From Citrobacter amalonaticus (GTDB lineage Bacteria; Pseudomonadota; Gammaproteobacteria; Enterobacterales; Enterobacteriaceae), in assembly GCA_028994555.1 (NCBI GenBank), contig JARDVN010000001.1:868001-932000 (forward strand): DNA of 64,000 nucleotides, given 5' to 3'. The notes under the pieces were generated by a model. It had not been told where the DNA came from. It ran no database searches and was given only the letters and a program-made list of their open reading frames with translations. Every line of letters begins with the position of its first letter. The first letter of the stretch is position 1. Positions 46,794 to 56,637 of the stretch are shown one piece after another. The translations under genes were made by a program, and so were the position numbers.

Positions 46794-49340
46794 TTAGGAG
46801 AAATACTGCTGCAACAGCGGCGTATCGCTATCCTGGTTAGCGGGTGGAACGTTGCCAAGCGACTGTGCGCGGAACGGAATCACCTGGGCGCGCCCTTCCG
46901 TGTTCACTATCTGATAGAACTGCGGCAGGTTAAAGTTAATAAAGCTGGAACCGTAGGTAAAGCGGTCATGCGATGATGAGTAGAAACGGCTGACATCGCG
47001 CACCAGCTCTTCTTTGCTGCCTTCGCAGTGGTGATACACTTCCGCACGGTTACTCTCGTCCAGAATGTAGATATTAAAGCCCTTCTCATCGCCGGTTTCT
47101 TCAAAGAAGAACTGGATAATCCCTTCGCTGGCAAAACCATCCACGACCGACGGCAGTTTCACCTGATTGGTTTCCACCTGAACAGACAGGCCGTGCAGTT
47201 TGTTATGTGAGATTGCGCCGTAGAACTCAATGGCGTTTTCCAGTTTCTGTACCGACACATTCAGACGTTCAAAGAACAGGCCCCACGTCTGGCCGGAAAC
47301 GCGCAGTGCCTTAAAGCGCCCTGTCTCCTGACGGGTGCTGGACAGACGCAACTCGATACACTCTGAAACCAGTTGCTGCACGCGGGTACGAATCAAACCA
47401 CGCAGATGCTGGCTGTAGCAGAACACTTCCACACTATCCGGCGGGGCGGCGTCCTGGTGCATTTTGCCCAGAATTGTTTTCAGCGCTTCGATCATCGCCT
47501 GTTCGCCATTGAAATGCAGCGTTCGCACTTCGTTCCACGAGTTGCGGTACAGCAGGTCTACACTGCCCACCAGGCAATTCTGCTCTTCGCCAAAACTGAA
47601 GACATCCAGCTTACGGAAGTCGAAATGAACCACCTGATTGCGGAACGCCGCCGTCGGGTCATATTCGAGGTTGACGATGATCGCCAGATGGCGAATTTCA
47701 CACGGGCTGTAAAGCGCTTTCGGCGTCGGTGCAGGCAGACGCAACGGGAAATGATGCGACACATCTGCCACCATCTCCTGCAGTTTCGGCAGGTCAACAA
47801 TACCGTTGCCCTTAATAAACAAGTGCGTGCGCGACGTCAGCAATCCGTTAAACCATGCCCAGGCCACCAGCTTGTTCAGATAGCGGTTATATTCCAGCGG
47901 CTGATGGCTGATGATCGAATCCATGTTGGGCGCACGGTTGTACAGATACCAGCCTGAACGGTTGGCACGGCCCGGCGGAACGTGGATAAAGGTTAAATTA
48001 GGCTCGGAGAGATCCGGCGAAATCTGCGGGTTCACCAGGGTGACTTTACCTGGCAGCGCTTCAAAGGCGGCATACAGCTTACGGGTCAGCACGCCGATGT
48101 CCTGTGGACTGGCGCTAACGCTGAGGTTATTCCGTCGCGCAAAGCGGATCAGATTACGGTAGCTCTGCATCATCGCATCGAGCAATTCATTATGCGCTTC
48201 ACGCACCTGATCGATCTTCCAGTTTGCCCGGTTATCAAGCATCGCCAGGCGGGCTTCGTCCCATCCCCACTCATTCACTAGCTGACTTAATACTTCACGA
48301 CGCCAGCCCACGCACGCGCGTTCACGACTGAGTTTCTCGCACACTTTTAAGTAAAAACATCGACGCACTAAATCCAGCCGCGTCGGATCTTCAATCGCCG
48401 TGAGGTATTCGGTCACGCGTTCCAGCATCATGCAGTACGGGTCGAGGCCAAACGAGACGATCTCGCCATCATGCAGGCGCTGTTTAATGTCTTTCGCCAG
48501 CAGGCGCGGATTGGGGTATTCCCAGGAGTAGGCTTCGAGCAGCAACGTTTTCAGCACCGCTTTGTACGGCGAATCAATACTTTTATACAGCTGCCAGAGG
48601 CTGGCACCAAAGTACTCTTCGGCGGAGAGCGAACTTAAGCCCCCCAGGTCCAGCCATTCGTTCGGCGTGAGGACGCCCTGAGCGTAAAGCGTCATGACGT
48701 AATCGTCATAATGCTCTTCTTCATCGCCCGGCACCATATTCCACAGAATACGCTTACCGGCGAGACGCACCGCGGTGCGATAGAATTCATCAAGCAGCAG
48801 GATATGCTGCGTCGAGCCACAGTCTTCACCCCCCAGACTGCCGCTTTCGTTATGGCGGAAACGGTTTTCATCAATCAGGAAAAAGCTGACTTCCACGCCC
48901 AGCGAAGCGGCCCAGCTTTCCAGCAGGCTACATTTACGCTGCAGCAATTGCCGTTCTTCGCTGTCGAGCCAGGACTGGTGACACACCCAGATATCCAGAT
49001 CCGACGAACAGCTTTGCCCGACGGAGGAGGTGCTCCCCATGGAATAAACGCCGGTGATCGGCAGTTCGCCTTTCGGCGGATCCTGCGGAGCAAGACCACG
49101 ATGCAGTTCAAGCTCGTTAAGGTAGTGGCGTTGGGTTTCATCAGGCGTGTAGAGGCAGATGCCTCTGGGAACGTTACCATCGAGGTAACCCGGCATCAAC
49201 GGATGGTGATAATGCAATAATGTCGGCAGAAGACTGTAGACCTGCTGGAAAGCAGGGCCCATGGCAGCAAGCGCGCGATCCACGCGCAGTTGATTAATGG
49301 CATCCAGTCTCTGTTTCAGAGTCTCAATATAGAGGTACAA
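46794..49340 (-). CDS. cyaA: Class I adenylate cyclase CyaA (TTG start)
   Basis: CyaA makes cAMP, and its C-terminal half responds to phosphorylated EIIA-Glc. Starting at the TTG at 49338-49340 ([18 protein letters not shown]) gives exactly 848 residues, as in E. coli, where TTG is also used; the ATG at 49370 adds ten residues without support. The nucleotidyltransferase-like core has [19 protein letters not shown] at about residues 100-118, and [19 protein letters not shown]. An inefficient TTG start keeps expression low. A CRP site lies upstream, fitting autogenous repression. Confidence 0.96.
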   Translation of the reverse strand: MYLYIETLKQRLDAINQLRVDRALAAMGPAFQQVYSLLPTLLHYHHPLMPGYLDGNVPRGICLYTPDETQRHYLNELELHRGLAPQDPPKGELPITGVYSMGSTSSVGQSCSSDLDIWVCHQSWLDSEERQLLQRKCSLLESWAASLGVEVSFFLIDENRFRHNESGSLGGEDCGSTQHILLLDEFYRTAVRLAGKRILWNMVPGDEEEHYDDYVMTLYAQGVLTPNEWLDLGGLSSLSAEEYFGASLWQLYKSIDSPYKAVLKTLLLEAYSWEYPNPRLLAKDIKQRLHDGEIVSFGLDPYCMMLERVTEYLTAIEDPTRLDLVRRCFYLKVCEKLSRERACVGWRREVLSQLVNEWGWDEARLAMLDNRANWKIDQVREAHNELLDAMMQSYRNLIRFARRNNLSVSASPQDIGVLTRKLYAAFEALPGKVTLVNPQISPDLSEPNLTFIHVPPGRANRSGWYLYNRAPNMDSIISHQPLEYNRYLNKLVAWAWFNGLLTSRTHLFIKGNGIVDLPKLQEMVADVSHHFPLRLPAPTPKALYSPCEIRHLAIIVNLEYDPTAAFRNQVVHFDFRKLDVFSFGEEQNCLVGSVDLLYRNSWNEVRTLHFNGEQAMIEALKTILGKMHQDAAPPDSVEVFCYSQHLRGLIRTRVQQLVSECIELRLSSTRQETGRFKALRVSGQTWGLFFERLNVSVQKLENAIEFYGAISHNKLHGLSVQVETNQVKLPSVVDGFASEGIIQFFFEETGDEKGFNIYILDESNRAEVYHHCEGSKEELVRDVSRFYSSSHDRFTYGSSFINFNLPQFYQIVNTEGRAQVIPFRAQSLGNVPPANQDSDTPLLQQYFS

Positions 49341-49497
49341 GACGTATCGCCTGATGTTGCTACCCGTCATGCTGAGATTACCGCCGCGCTAAGCGCTGAC
49401 GCTTCCTTCACCATTCGGGATAAACCGTATGTCAAAAATAACCGTTACCCTTTTCGTCTGCTTTTTTTGTGCTTACCGACGAAAAAATGGTCTAAAA

Positions 49498-49513
49498 CGT
49501 GATCAATTTAACA
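49498..49513 (-). promoter_or_regulatory. CRP site in the cyaA promoter region
   Basis: The minus strand reads TGTTAAATTGATCACG, identical in the core to the E. coli cyaA P2 CRP site through which CRP-cAMP represses cyaA. It lies about 160 bases before the TTG start. The whole 49341-49728 gap is the shared, divergent cyaA/hemC control region, and no gene is seen in it. Confidence 0.85.
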
Positions 49514-49728
49514 CCTTGCTCATTGACCGTAAAGAAAGATGCACTACATACAAGTGTAGCACCAATCGCTGTGCGTAAATTCTGAGATACGATCTGACGG
49601 TTCCTCGTCAACCTGTACGGCCAGTTACGACACTGCAGCCTGGCCTTTACTTACCTTTGACCGTAACACTGACATCCCACTTGTAAGGATGTTAGGATGA
49701 ACCACGGACGATAATGACGGTAACAAGC

Positions 49729-50670
49729 ATGTTAGACAATGTTTTAAGAATTGCCACACGCCAAAGCCCCCTTGCGCTCTGGCAGGCACATTATGTCAAA
49801 GACGCCCTGATGGCGAACCATCCTGGTCTGGTCGTAGAGCTGGTGCCGATGGTGACGCGTGGCGACGTAATTCTTGATACCCCACTGGCAAAAGTAGGCG
49901 GTAAAGGTTTGTTCGTAAAAGAGCTGGAAGTTGCACTGCTCGAAAAACGTGCCGACATCGCAGTACACTCAATGAAGGATGTTCCGGTCGAATTCCCGGA
50001 AGGTCTGGGGCTGGTCACTATCTGCGAACGTGAAGATCCGCGTGACGCCTTTGTCTCAAACAGATACCACTCTCTTGATGAGCTGCCCGCAGGCAGCATC
50101 GTGGGAACATCCAGTTTGCGCCGACAGTGTCAGTTAGCGGAACGCCGCCCGGATCTCGTCATCCGATCCCTGCGCGGCAACGTGGGCACAAGACTGAGCA
50201 AACTGGATAACGGCGACTACGACGCCATCATCCTGGCCGTCGCCGGTTTAAAACGCTTAGGGCTGGAGTCGCGTATCCGCACCGCGCTGGCACCGGAAGT
50301 CTCGTTGCCCGCCGTAGGGCAAGGCGCAGTTGGCATCGAATGTCGCCTCAACGACAGCCGGACGCAGGCGCTGCTGGCACCGCTAAATGATGAAATGACC
50401 GCACTTCGCGTCAAAGCCGAACGCGCGATGAACACCCGCCTGGAAGGAGGCTGTCAGGTGCCGATTGGCAGCTATGCTGAAATCATTGATGGTGAAATTT
50501 GGCTACGCGCGCTGGTCGGTGCCCCGGACGGTTCGCAAATGGTTCGAGGTGAACGCCGTGGCTCGCCCGATCAGGCGGAGCAGATGGGTATTTCGCTGGC
50601 GGAAGAGCTGCTGGATAACGGTGCCCGCGCCATTCTGACCGCGGTTTATAACGGAGAGTCACCCGCATGA
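49729..50670 (+). CDS. hemC: Porphobilinogen deaminase HemC
   Basis: HemC polymerises four porphobilinogen units into hydroxymethylbilane. The 313 residues from [19 protein letters not shown] equal the E. coli protein; an ATG five codons upstream (49714) is possible but not the N-terminus of the known enzyme. The dipyrromethane cofactor Cys is in [15 protein letters not shown], and the catalytic Asp is in [13 protein letters not shown]. It is the first gene of hemCDXY and overlaps hemD by four bases. Confidence 0.96.
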   Translation: MLDNVLRIATRQSPLALWQAHYVKDALMANHPGLVVELVPMVTRGDVILDTPLAKVGGKGLFVKELEVALLEKRADIAVHSMKDVPVEFPEGLGLVTICEREDPRDAFVSNRYHSLDELPAGSIVGTSSLRRQCQLAERRPDLVIRSLRGNVGTRLSKLDNGDYDAIILAVAGLKRLGLESRIRTALAPEVSLPAVGQGAVGIECRLNDSRTQALLAPLNDEMTALRVKAERAMNTRLEGGCQVPIGSYAEIIDGEIWLRALVGAPDGSQMVRGERRGSPDQAEQMGISLAEELLDNGARAILTAVYNGESPA

Positions 50671-51416
50671 GTATCCTGGTCACCCGCCCGTCTCCCGCAG
50701 GGGAAGCGTTAGTGAGCCGTCTGCGCACACTGGGGCAGGAGGCCTGGAGTTTTCCACTTATTGAATTTACCCCAGGTCGGGATCTGCCGCGGCTGGCGGA
50801 TGCATTTTCGTCACTCACTGATAACGACCTGCTCTTCGCGCTGTCACAACATGCGGTCGCTTTTGCCCATGCGCAACTTGAACGACAAGGGCTGGAATGG
50901 CCCGTCGCTCCGCACTATTTTGCTATTGGCCGCACCACCGCGCTGGCGCTCCATACCGTCAGCGGGCACGATATTCACTATCCGCGGGATCGGGAAATCA
51001 GCGAAGTCTTGCTACAATTACCTGAATTACAAAATATTGCGGGCAAACGAGCGCTGATTTTACGCGGCAACGGCGGCCGTGAACTGTTAGGCGAAACCCT
51101 GAACGCACGCGGGGCTGACGTTACGTTTTATGAATGTTATCAACGTAGTGCAAAACATTACGATGGCGCACAAGAAGCGATGCGCTGGCAGTCGCGTGGC
51201 GTGACAACGATTGTTGTCACCAGCGGGGAAATGCTGCAACAGCTTAACGCGCTGATCCCGCAGTGGTATCGCGAAAACTGGTTACTACGCTGTCGGCTTA
51301 TTGTCGTCAGCGAGCGTCTGGCGCACCTCGCCCGGGAACTGGGCTGGCAAGATATTAAGGTCGCTGATAACGCCGACAACGATGCGCTACTGCGCGCATT
51401 ACAACAACTCTCATAA
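50667..51416 (+). CDS. hemD: Uroporphyrinogen-III synthase HemD
   Basis: HemD closes and isomerises hydroxymethylbilane to uroporphyrinogen III. The protein is 249 residues, three more than E. coli because of the ending LRALQQLS. The two-lobed fold is seen in [44 protein letters not shown] and [11 protein letters not shown]. It follows hemC with a four-base overlap and precedes hemX by 12 bases. Confidence 0.95.
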   Translation: MSILVTRPSPAGEALVSRLRTLGQEAWSFPLIEFTPGRDLPRLADAFSSLTDNDLLFALSQHAVAFAHAQLERQGLEWPVAPHYFAIGRTTALALHTVSGHDIHYPRDREISEVLLQLPELQNIAGKRALILRGNGGRELLGETLNARGADVTFYECYQRSAKHYDGAQEAMRWQSRGVTTIVVTSGEMLQQLNALIPQWYRENWLLRCRLIVVSERLAHLARELGWQDIKVADNADNDALLRALQQLS

Positions 51417-51428
51417 TGGGAAGCCATA

Positions 51429-52619
51429 ATGACGGAACAAGAAAAATCCTCCGCCGTGGTTGAAGAGACCAGGGAGGCCGTGGAGATTCAGCCACAGCCA
51501 GTTACTGCTGAAAAAAAGAGTAAAAACGGCACTGCGCTGATCCTGAGTGCGGTGGCAATCGCCATTGCGCTGGCCGCCGGTGTTGGGCTCTATGGCTGGG
51601 GAAAACAGCAGGCGACCACACAGACCGCCACCAGCGATGCGCTGGCTAATCAGCTCACCGCGCTGCAAAAAGCGCAGGAAAGCCAAAAGGCAGAGCTGGA
51701 AGGCATCATTAAACAGCAGGCGACACAGCTGGAGCAGGCGAACCGCCAGCAGACTGAGTTAGCTAAACAGTTGGATGAAGTCCAACAGAAAGTCGCCACG
51801 ATTTCCGGTAGCGATGCCAAAACCTGGCTGCTGGCGCAGGCTGATTTCCTTGTCAAACTGGCCGGACGTAAGCTGTGGAGCGATCAGGATGTGACGACAG
51901 CCGCCGCGTTGCTAAAGAGCGCAGATGCCAGCCTCGCGGACATGAACGATCCCAGTCTGATCACCGCACGCCGCGCAATCACCGATGATATCGCCAGTCT
52001 TTCCTCTGTCGCTCAGGTGGATTACGACGGCATCATCCTGAAAATTAACCAGCTTTCGAACCAGATCGATAACCTGCGTCTGGCAGACAACGACAGCGAC
52101 GGTTCACCAATGGACGACGACAGCCCTGAGCTTTCCAGTTCGATCAGTGAGTGGCGCGTCAATCTGCAAAAAAGCTGGCAGAACTTTATGGACAGCTTTA
52201 TCACCATCCGCCGCCGCGATGACACAGCCGTTCCGCTGCTGGCACCGAATCAGGATGTCTATCTGCGGGAAAACATCCGCTCTCGTCTGCTGGTTGCCGC
52301 GCAGGCCGTGCCGCGTCATCAGGAAGAAACCTACCGTCAGGCGCTGGATAACGTCTCCACCTGGGTTCGTGCTTACTACGATACCGACGACGCCACGACG
52401 AAAGCCTTCCTTGAAGAAGTGGACAAACTGAGCCAGCAGAGCATCACGATGGACGTACCGGAAACGCTGCAAAGCCAGGCGATTCTTGAAAAACTGATGC
52501 AAACCCGCGTGCGTAACCTGCTGGCGCAACCGGCTGCCGCGCCGTCTGAAGCCGTTCCCGCCTCTACGCCTGAAGCACCGCAGGCTGAAACCCCGGCAGC
52601 CGCGCCGCAAGGAGAATAA
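51429..52619 (+). CDS. hemX: HemX, inner membrane protein of the hemCDXY operon
   Basis: This is a 396-residue protein (E. coli 393) with a cytoplasmic N-terminus, one membrane span ([24 protein letters not shown]), a coiled coil rich in Gln at about residues 70-125 and a periplasmic DUF513 domain. The tail is Ala/Pro-rich ([17 protein letters not shown]). It was once called uroporphyrinogen methyltransferase, but no SAM-binding motif is visible and the role is unclear. Its stop overlaps the hemY region (TAATG). Confidence 0.92.
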   Translation: MTEQEKSSAVVEETREAVEIQPQPVTAEKKSKNGTALILSAVAIAIALAAGVGLYGWGKQQATTQTATSDALANQLTALQKAQESQKAELEGIIKQQATQLEQANRQQTELAKQLDEVQQKVATISGSDAKTWLLAQADFLVKLAGRKLWSDQDVTTAAALLKSADASLADMNDPSLITARRAITDDIASLSSVAQVDYDGIILKINQLSNQIDNLRLADNDSDGSPMDDDSPELSSSISEWRVNLQKSWQNFMDSFITIRRRDDTAVPLLAPNQDVYLRENIRSRLLVAAQAVPRHQEETYRQALDNVSTWVRAYYDTDDATTKAFLEEVDKLSQQSITMDVPETLQSQAILEKLMQTRVRNLLAQPAAAPSEAVPASTPEAPQAETPAAAPQGE

Positions 52620-52621
52620 TG

Positions 52622-53820
52622 ATGCTAAAAGTATTATTGCTCTTTGTGCTGTTGATTGCGGGTATCGTGATTGGCCCAATGATTGCCGGTCACCAGGGTT
52701 ATGTGCTGATCCAGACTGACACCTACAACATTGAAACCAGCGTAACCGGGCTGGTCATCATCCTGATCCTTGCGATGGTGGTACTGTTTGCCATTGAGTG
52801 GCTGCTGCGCCGCATCTTCCGTACTGGCGCCCATACGCGCGGCTGGTTTGTGGGCCGTAAACGTCGTCGCGCCCGCAAGCAGACCGAACAGGCGCTGTTG
52901 AAACTGGCGGAAGGTGACTATCAGCAGGTTGAGAAGCTGATGGCGAAAAATGCCGATCATGCTGAGCAACCGGTGGTGAACTACCTGCTCGCCGCTGAGG
53001 CAGCGCAACAGCGTGGTGACGAAGCGCGCGCAAACCAACATCTGGAACGTGCGGCAGAACTCGCGGGCAACGACACGATCCCGGTTGAGATTACGCGAGT
53101 CCGCCTGCAACTGGCGCGCAATGAGAACCATGCCGCGCGCCACGGCGTAGACAAACTGCTGGAAGTGACGCCGCGTCATCCGGAAGTCTTGCGCCTGGCG
53201 GAACAAGCCTACATTCGCACCGGTGCCTGGAGCTCGTTGCTGGATATTATCCCGTCAATGGCGAAAGCGAACGTCGGTGATGAAGAGCATCGTGCGATGC
53301 TGGAACAGCAGGCATGGATTGGTCTGATGGATCAGGCGCGCGCCGATGAGGGCAGCGATGGTCTACGCGAATGGTGGAAAAACCAGAGCCGTAAAACCCG
53401 CCATCAGGTCGCCCTGCAGGTGGCGATGGCCGAGCATCTGATTGAATGTGACGATCACGACATGGCGCAGCAGATCATCATCGACGGCCTGAAGCGTCAG
53501 TATGACGATCGCCTGGTGCTGCCAATTCCGCGTCTGAAAACCAATAATCCGGAACAACTGGAGAAAGTCCTGCGTCAGCAGATCAAGACCGTCGGCGATC
53601 GCCCCCCTGTTGTGGAGCACGCTGGGTCAGTCGCTGATGAAACACGGTGAATGGCAGGAAGCGACCGTTGCTTTCCGCGCAGCCCTGAAGCAGCGCCCGG
53701 ACGCGTACGATTATGCCTGGCTTGCCGACGCGCTCGACCGCCTGCATCAACCGGAAGAAGCGGCCACCATGCGCCGTGACGGCCTGATGCTGACGTTGCA
53801 GAATAATCCCCCCGCAGTAA
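52622..53820 (+). CDS. hemY: HemY, membrane TPR protein of haem synthesis (two one-base frameshifts)
   Basis: HemY has two N-terminal membrane spans (VLLLFVLLIAGIVIGPMIA and GLVIILILAMVVLFAIEWLL) and a cytoplasmic TPR domain; it is linked to haem homeostasis. Starting at MLKVLLLF (52622) and removing one base at 53612-53617 (six C, five expected, RPLLWSTLGQ) and one at 53808-53813 (six C, five expected) gives the ending QNNPPQ at the TAA at 53818-53820, and exactly 398 residues, as in E. coli. An ATG one codon upstream at 52619 is also possible. Confidence 0.93.
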
Positions 53821-53828
53821 CGCCCTCA

Positions 53829-53858
53829 ATGCCCGGTGACGCTTCGCTTACCGGGCAT
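53829..53858. repeat. REP-like palindrome after hemY
   Basis: ATGCCCGGTGACGCTTCGC is followed by TTACCGGGCAT, a GC-rich palindrome directly after the repaired hemY stop. Confidence 0.75.
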
Positions 53859-53866
53859 CAATCGAA

Positions 53867-53991
53867 TATACAAAATCATTCAGGATCATCGAGGCGGCAA
53901 GTCTGAGGATCCCCGGGAGCTTACCTAAGTAAGTGACCGGGGTGAGCAGGCGCAGCCAACAAAGAGGCAGCCTGAAGGATGACGTGTATCC
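53867..53991. repeat. ERIC (IRU) element between hemY and glmZ
   Basis: Arms and centre follow the ERIC order: TATACAAAATCATTCAGGAT, GGCGGCAAG, GATCCCCGGGAGCTTACC, TAAGTAAGTGACCGGGGTG, GCGCAGCCAACAAA and CTGAAGGATGACGTGTAT. The length is about 125 bases, that of a complete copy. Its right end lies only two bases from the glmZ terminator run. Confidence 0.88.
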
Positions 53992-53993
53992 AT

Positions 53994-54199
53994 AAAAAAA
54001 ACGCCTGCTCTTTTGGAGCAGGCGTTAAACAGGTCTGTATGACAACATAAATGGGTGCTTCACTCAACGTTATGTCCATGGTGTTTGATGAGGCCGAAGC
54101 GACATCTGTCTGTGGACGATAAGCACCGTAAACGGCTCTGCATCATTCCTGAGTTTATGAGGCACTATGGCGAGCATAAGAGGTGGAATGAGCATCTAC
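53994..54199 (-). ncRNA. glmZ: Small regulatory RNA GlmZ
   Basis: The minus strand reads GTAGATGCTCATTCCACCTC at the 5' end, then CTCATAAACTCAGGAATGAT, GCCGTTTACGGTGCTTATCG, CATGGACATAACGTTGAGTG and GAAGCACCCATTTATGTTG. It ends in a GC-rich hairpin (AACGCCTGCTCC...GAGCAGGCGTT) with T8. This is GlmZ throughout, at about 206 bases (E. coli 207). GlmZ with Hfq base-pairs with and activates the glmS mRNA for glucosamine-6-phosphate synthase; RapZ directs its cleavage by RNase E, and GlmY competes for RapZ. It sits next to hemY as in E. coli. The plus-strand frames over it are not genes. Confidence 0.95.
54000..54026 (-). terminator. Rho-independent terminator of glmZ
   Basis: A stem of 11 pairs, AACGCCTGCTC/GAGCAGGCGTT, with a short loop is followed on the minus strand by T8. 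It forms the 3' end of GlmZ and the usual Hfq-binding tail. Confidence 0.93.
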
Positions 54200-54211
54200 C
54201 CGTCTATTATT

Positions 54212-54226
54212 GCACATTGCATGCCA
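54212..54226 (-). promoter_or_regulatory. Sigma-54 promoter of glmZ
   Basis: The minus strand reads TGGCATGCAATGTGC: GG, ten bases, GC, placed at -24 and -12 of the GlmZ 5' end. An overlapping weak sigma-70 -10 (AATAAT) follows, as in E. coli where both factors can start glmZ. Confidence 0.82.
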
Positions 54227-54329
54227 GGTTTGCACCGCTAAAAATAGGGATTAAGACAATTCACGATCCCACTGCTGGCGCGGGTTATCGGCGATTTTCC
54301 TTTTTCTGCCTGCCGGAAATACAATGAAT

Positions 54330-54347
54330 TGTCGCTCAGCAGAGACA
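54330..54347 (-). promoter_or_regulatory. GlrR (QseF) activator site 1 upstream of glmZ
   Basis: TGTC-N10-GACA is perfect (TGTCGCTCAGCAGAGACA). GlrR, the response regulator of the GlrK/GlrR system, activates sigma-54 promoters of glmY and glmZ from such sites. The distance of about 140 bases from the start is normal for an enhancer. Confidence 0.85.
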
Positions 54348-54392
54348 GATCTCACCCGATATAAGAAAGAATTTAAATATCAGCACGTTAAT

Positions 54393-54410
54393 CGTCACCA
54401 AATGGCGACA
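54393..54410 (-). promoter_or_regulatory. GlrR activator site 2 upstream of glmZ
   Basis: The minus strand reads TGTCGCCATTTGGTGACG, matching TGTC-N10-GACA at seven of eight fixed positions. It is 63 bases from site 1. A weaker third candidate, TGTC-N10-AACA, occurs at 54425-54442. Together with the promoter these sites account for 54200-54442, where I see no gene. Confidence 0.7.
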
Positions 54411-54476
54411 ATGGCAAACTGGGTTGTCTCCGGGAAGCAACAGGGGAAAAGAAGAAAGATAGTGGCGTAGAAAAAG

Positions 54477-54499
54477 AAAAACCCCGCCGAAGCGGGGTT
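54477..54499 (-). terminator. Terminator of the argX-hisR-leuT-proM operon
   Basis: On the minus strand the stem AACCCCGCTTCGGCGGGGTT is followed by TTTC, just after proM. Confidence 0.92.
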
Positions 54500-54505
54500 C
54501 AAAAT

Positions 54506-54582
54506 TGGTCGGCGAGAGAGGATTCGAACCTCCGACCCACTGGTCCCAAACCAGTTGCGCTACCAAGCTGCGCTACTCGCCG
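54506..54582 (-). tRNA. proM: tRNA-Pro (anticodon UGG)
   Basis: The minus strand begins CGGCGAGTAGCGCAGCTTGG and ends CTCTCGCCGACCA with TGG in the anticodon loop (TTTGGGA). The length is 77 bases. It is the last gene of the four-tRNA operon. Confidence 0.97.
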
Positions 54583-54623
54583 ATGTACTGCTTTTTGAAT
54601 TTTTAGTTCAATTCTTTAAGTCG

Positions 54624-54713
54624 TGGTGCGAGGGGGGGGGGACTTGAACCCCCCACGTCCGTAAGGACACTAACACCTGAAGCTAGCGCGTCTACCAATT
54701 CCGCCACCTTCGC
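54624..54713 (-). tRNA. leuT: tRNA-Leu (anticodon CAG), with two expanded runs
   Basis: The minus strand begins GCGAAGGTGGCGGAATTGG and ends CTCGCACCA with CAG in the anticodon loop (TTCAGGT) and the long variable arm of class II tRNAs. The length is 90 bases against 87 for E. coli leuT. The excess is in the T-arm: six C at 54649-54654 (five expected) and ten G at 54632-54641 (eight expected). As written the T-stem would have six pairs in place of five, which no functional tRNA has, so the runs are probably sequencing errors. Confidence 0.95.
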
Positions 54714-54732
54714 ATTTCACAACTTTTAATAA

Positions 54733-54808
54733 TGGGGTGGCTAATGGGATTCGAACCCACGACAACTGGAATCACAATCCAGGGCTCTACCAACTGAGCT
54801 ATAGCCAC
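54733..54808 (-). tRNA. hisR: tRNA-His (anticodon GUG)
   Basis: The minus strand begins GTGGCTATAGCTCAGTTGG and ends TTAGCCACCCCA with GTG in the anticodon loop (TTGTGAT). The length is 76 bases. Confidence 0.98.
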
Positions 54809-54864
54809 CACTACAAATCTATTTACGCGGTATCGAAACCACCGCAGCTCCAGCACCGGGTGAA

Positions 54865-54941
<77 letters not shown>

Positions 54942-54963
54942 TTAGCGCCGTTGCGGGGGGTGG

Positions 54964-54992
54964 ATAATACGGACTTCACACCCCGCTGTCTA
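54964..54992 (-). promoter_or_regulatory. Promoter of the tRNA operon
   Basis: On the minus strand a -35 box TAGACA (54987-54992) and a -10 box TATTAT (54964-54969) are 17 bases apart. The GC-rich discriminator CCACCCCCCGC before the start is the hallmark of stringently controlled stable-RNA promoters. Confidence 0.88.
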
Positions 54993-55045
54993 GTGCCTTT
55001 TTTAAATAAAATGCGCGTTTGGTTACGCTTTGCGCGTTTTGCCGC

Positions 55046-56433
55046 TTATTCCCCCGTTTTCTGGGCGATACCCTGACGGTTGAGGCCAAAAACCTTGTAA
55101 ACAGCCGTCACGGCGAGCAGGAAGATGATGCCGACAAACAGCGACATACGGGTATCTTCATTGAAGTACATGCCGATCAGTACGCAAACCAGGAAAGCCA
55201 TCGTCAAATAGTTTGCCCACGGGAACAGAATCGAACGGAACGGATGGCTGGCCATCGCCGCTTTATGCGCCCGACGAAAACGCAGCTGGCTAATCAGGAT
55301 CACAAACCACGGCACCATCCCCGGCAGCACGCTTGCACTATAAACATAGACGAAGACGCGCTGCGGATTAGGAATGATGTAGTTCAGGCACGAACCGACC
55401 AGCAGAATCGCAATCGACAACCCCACACCCGCCACCGGAACGCCATGACGGGAGACTTTCGCCATCGCCGCCGGCAGTTGACGATTCTTCGCCAGTGCAT
55501 ACAGCATACGCCCACAGCTGTACATTCCGCTGTTGCAGCCAGACAGCGCGGCGGTCAGCACAACAAAGTTGATAATCGCCGCCGCGGTGGTAATACCAAT
55601 TTTGGCAAAGGTCAGGACGAACGGACTGCCGTTGCTGCCAATTTCGTTCCACGGGAAGATAGTGACGATCACGAAAATCGCTCCCACGTAGAAGATCAGA
55701 ATACGCCACAGCACTTTACCTACCGCGCTACGCAGCGTGACCTGCGGGTTTTTGGCTTCGCCCGCCGTAATCCCGATCAGTTCCACGCCCTGATAAGAGG
55801 CGACCACAATACACAACGCGGTGAGGAAGCCTTTCCAGCCGCCGGCAAAGAAACCGCCGTGCCCGGTCAGGTTATCAAAGCCAATCGGCTGCCCGCCGTT
55901 GCCGAGGCCGAAGAAAATCACGCCCAGCCCCACGACAATCATCACGATGATGGTGGTGACTTTGATCATCGCAAACCAGAACTCGATTTCGCCATACAGA
56001 CGAACGGCCGCCAGGTTTGCCAGCGCAACCAGTCCAACGGCAATCAGCGCCGGTATCCATTGCGCCATCTCCGGGAACCAGAACTGGACATAGACGCCGA
56101 TCGCGGTGATTTCCGAAATCCCCACCGCCATCCACATAAACCAGTATGACCACGCGGTGAGATAACCGAAGAAGGGGCTCATGTAGCGGTGAGCGTAAAC
56201 GGCGAAAGAACCGGCAACCGGCTCCAGGAACAGCATCTCGCCCATTGAACGCATAATGAAAAAGACGAACAGGCCGGCGACAATATATGCCAGCAGTACC
56301 GATGGTCCTGCCCATTTCAGGGTGCTTGCCGCCCCCCATAAACAGACCGACGCCAATGGTGCCCCCCGAGAGCAATCAATTCGATATGACGAGCCTCCAG
56401 CCCACGCTGTAGCTCAGGTTTATTCTCTGCCAT
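55046..56433 (-). CDS. yifK: Amino acid permease YifK/ThrP (two one-base frameshifts)
   Basis: This is a 12-span APC superfamily permease reported to carry threonine and serine (ThrP). From the ATG at 56431-56433 ([20 protein letters not shown]) the frame breaks at six C at 56362-56367 (five expected, [11 protein letters not shown]) and six C at 56332-56337 (five expected, [19 protein letters not shown]). Both breaks fall in the first span, which carries the substrate-binding G-G-T-I-G motif. Repair gives exactly 461 residues, as in E. coli. In Salmonella yifK is repressed by the sRNA GcvB and by Lrp; its leader here has a C/A-rich stretch (ACCCATAACAATAACC) that could pair with GcvB, which I infer only. 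Confidence 0.94.
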
Positions 56434-56637
56434 AAATCCTCTTTGTCGTGTTTACATGCTTTCCGGCATTGCCGGTTATTGTTATGGGTACATCGCTGGG
56501 GGCGCATGTTTTCGCAAATTTGGCAAAATGGCAAACGAAGCATTAAAAAATTGCATTTTTTTGTAAAAACGGTGCAAAAATGAGGCAACAAGGTAGCGCA
56601 TAGAGCAGAATGCGCTACCTGCAAGAAGAAGGGTTTT

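Noticed and set aside
54055..54327. A 90-residue plus-strand frame after hemY
   Set aside because: The region is the glmZ sRNA gene and its promoter on the other strand; the frame has no homology or ribosome site that I can see.
55019..56149. A 376-residue plus-strand frame opposite yifK
   Set aside because: The product is rich in His, Arg, Gln and Asn, the typical composition of an antisense shadow of a membrane protein gene. No start site or motif supports it.
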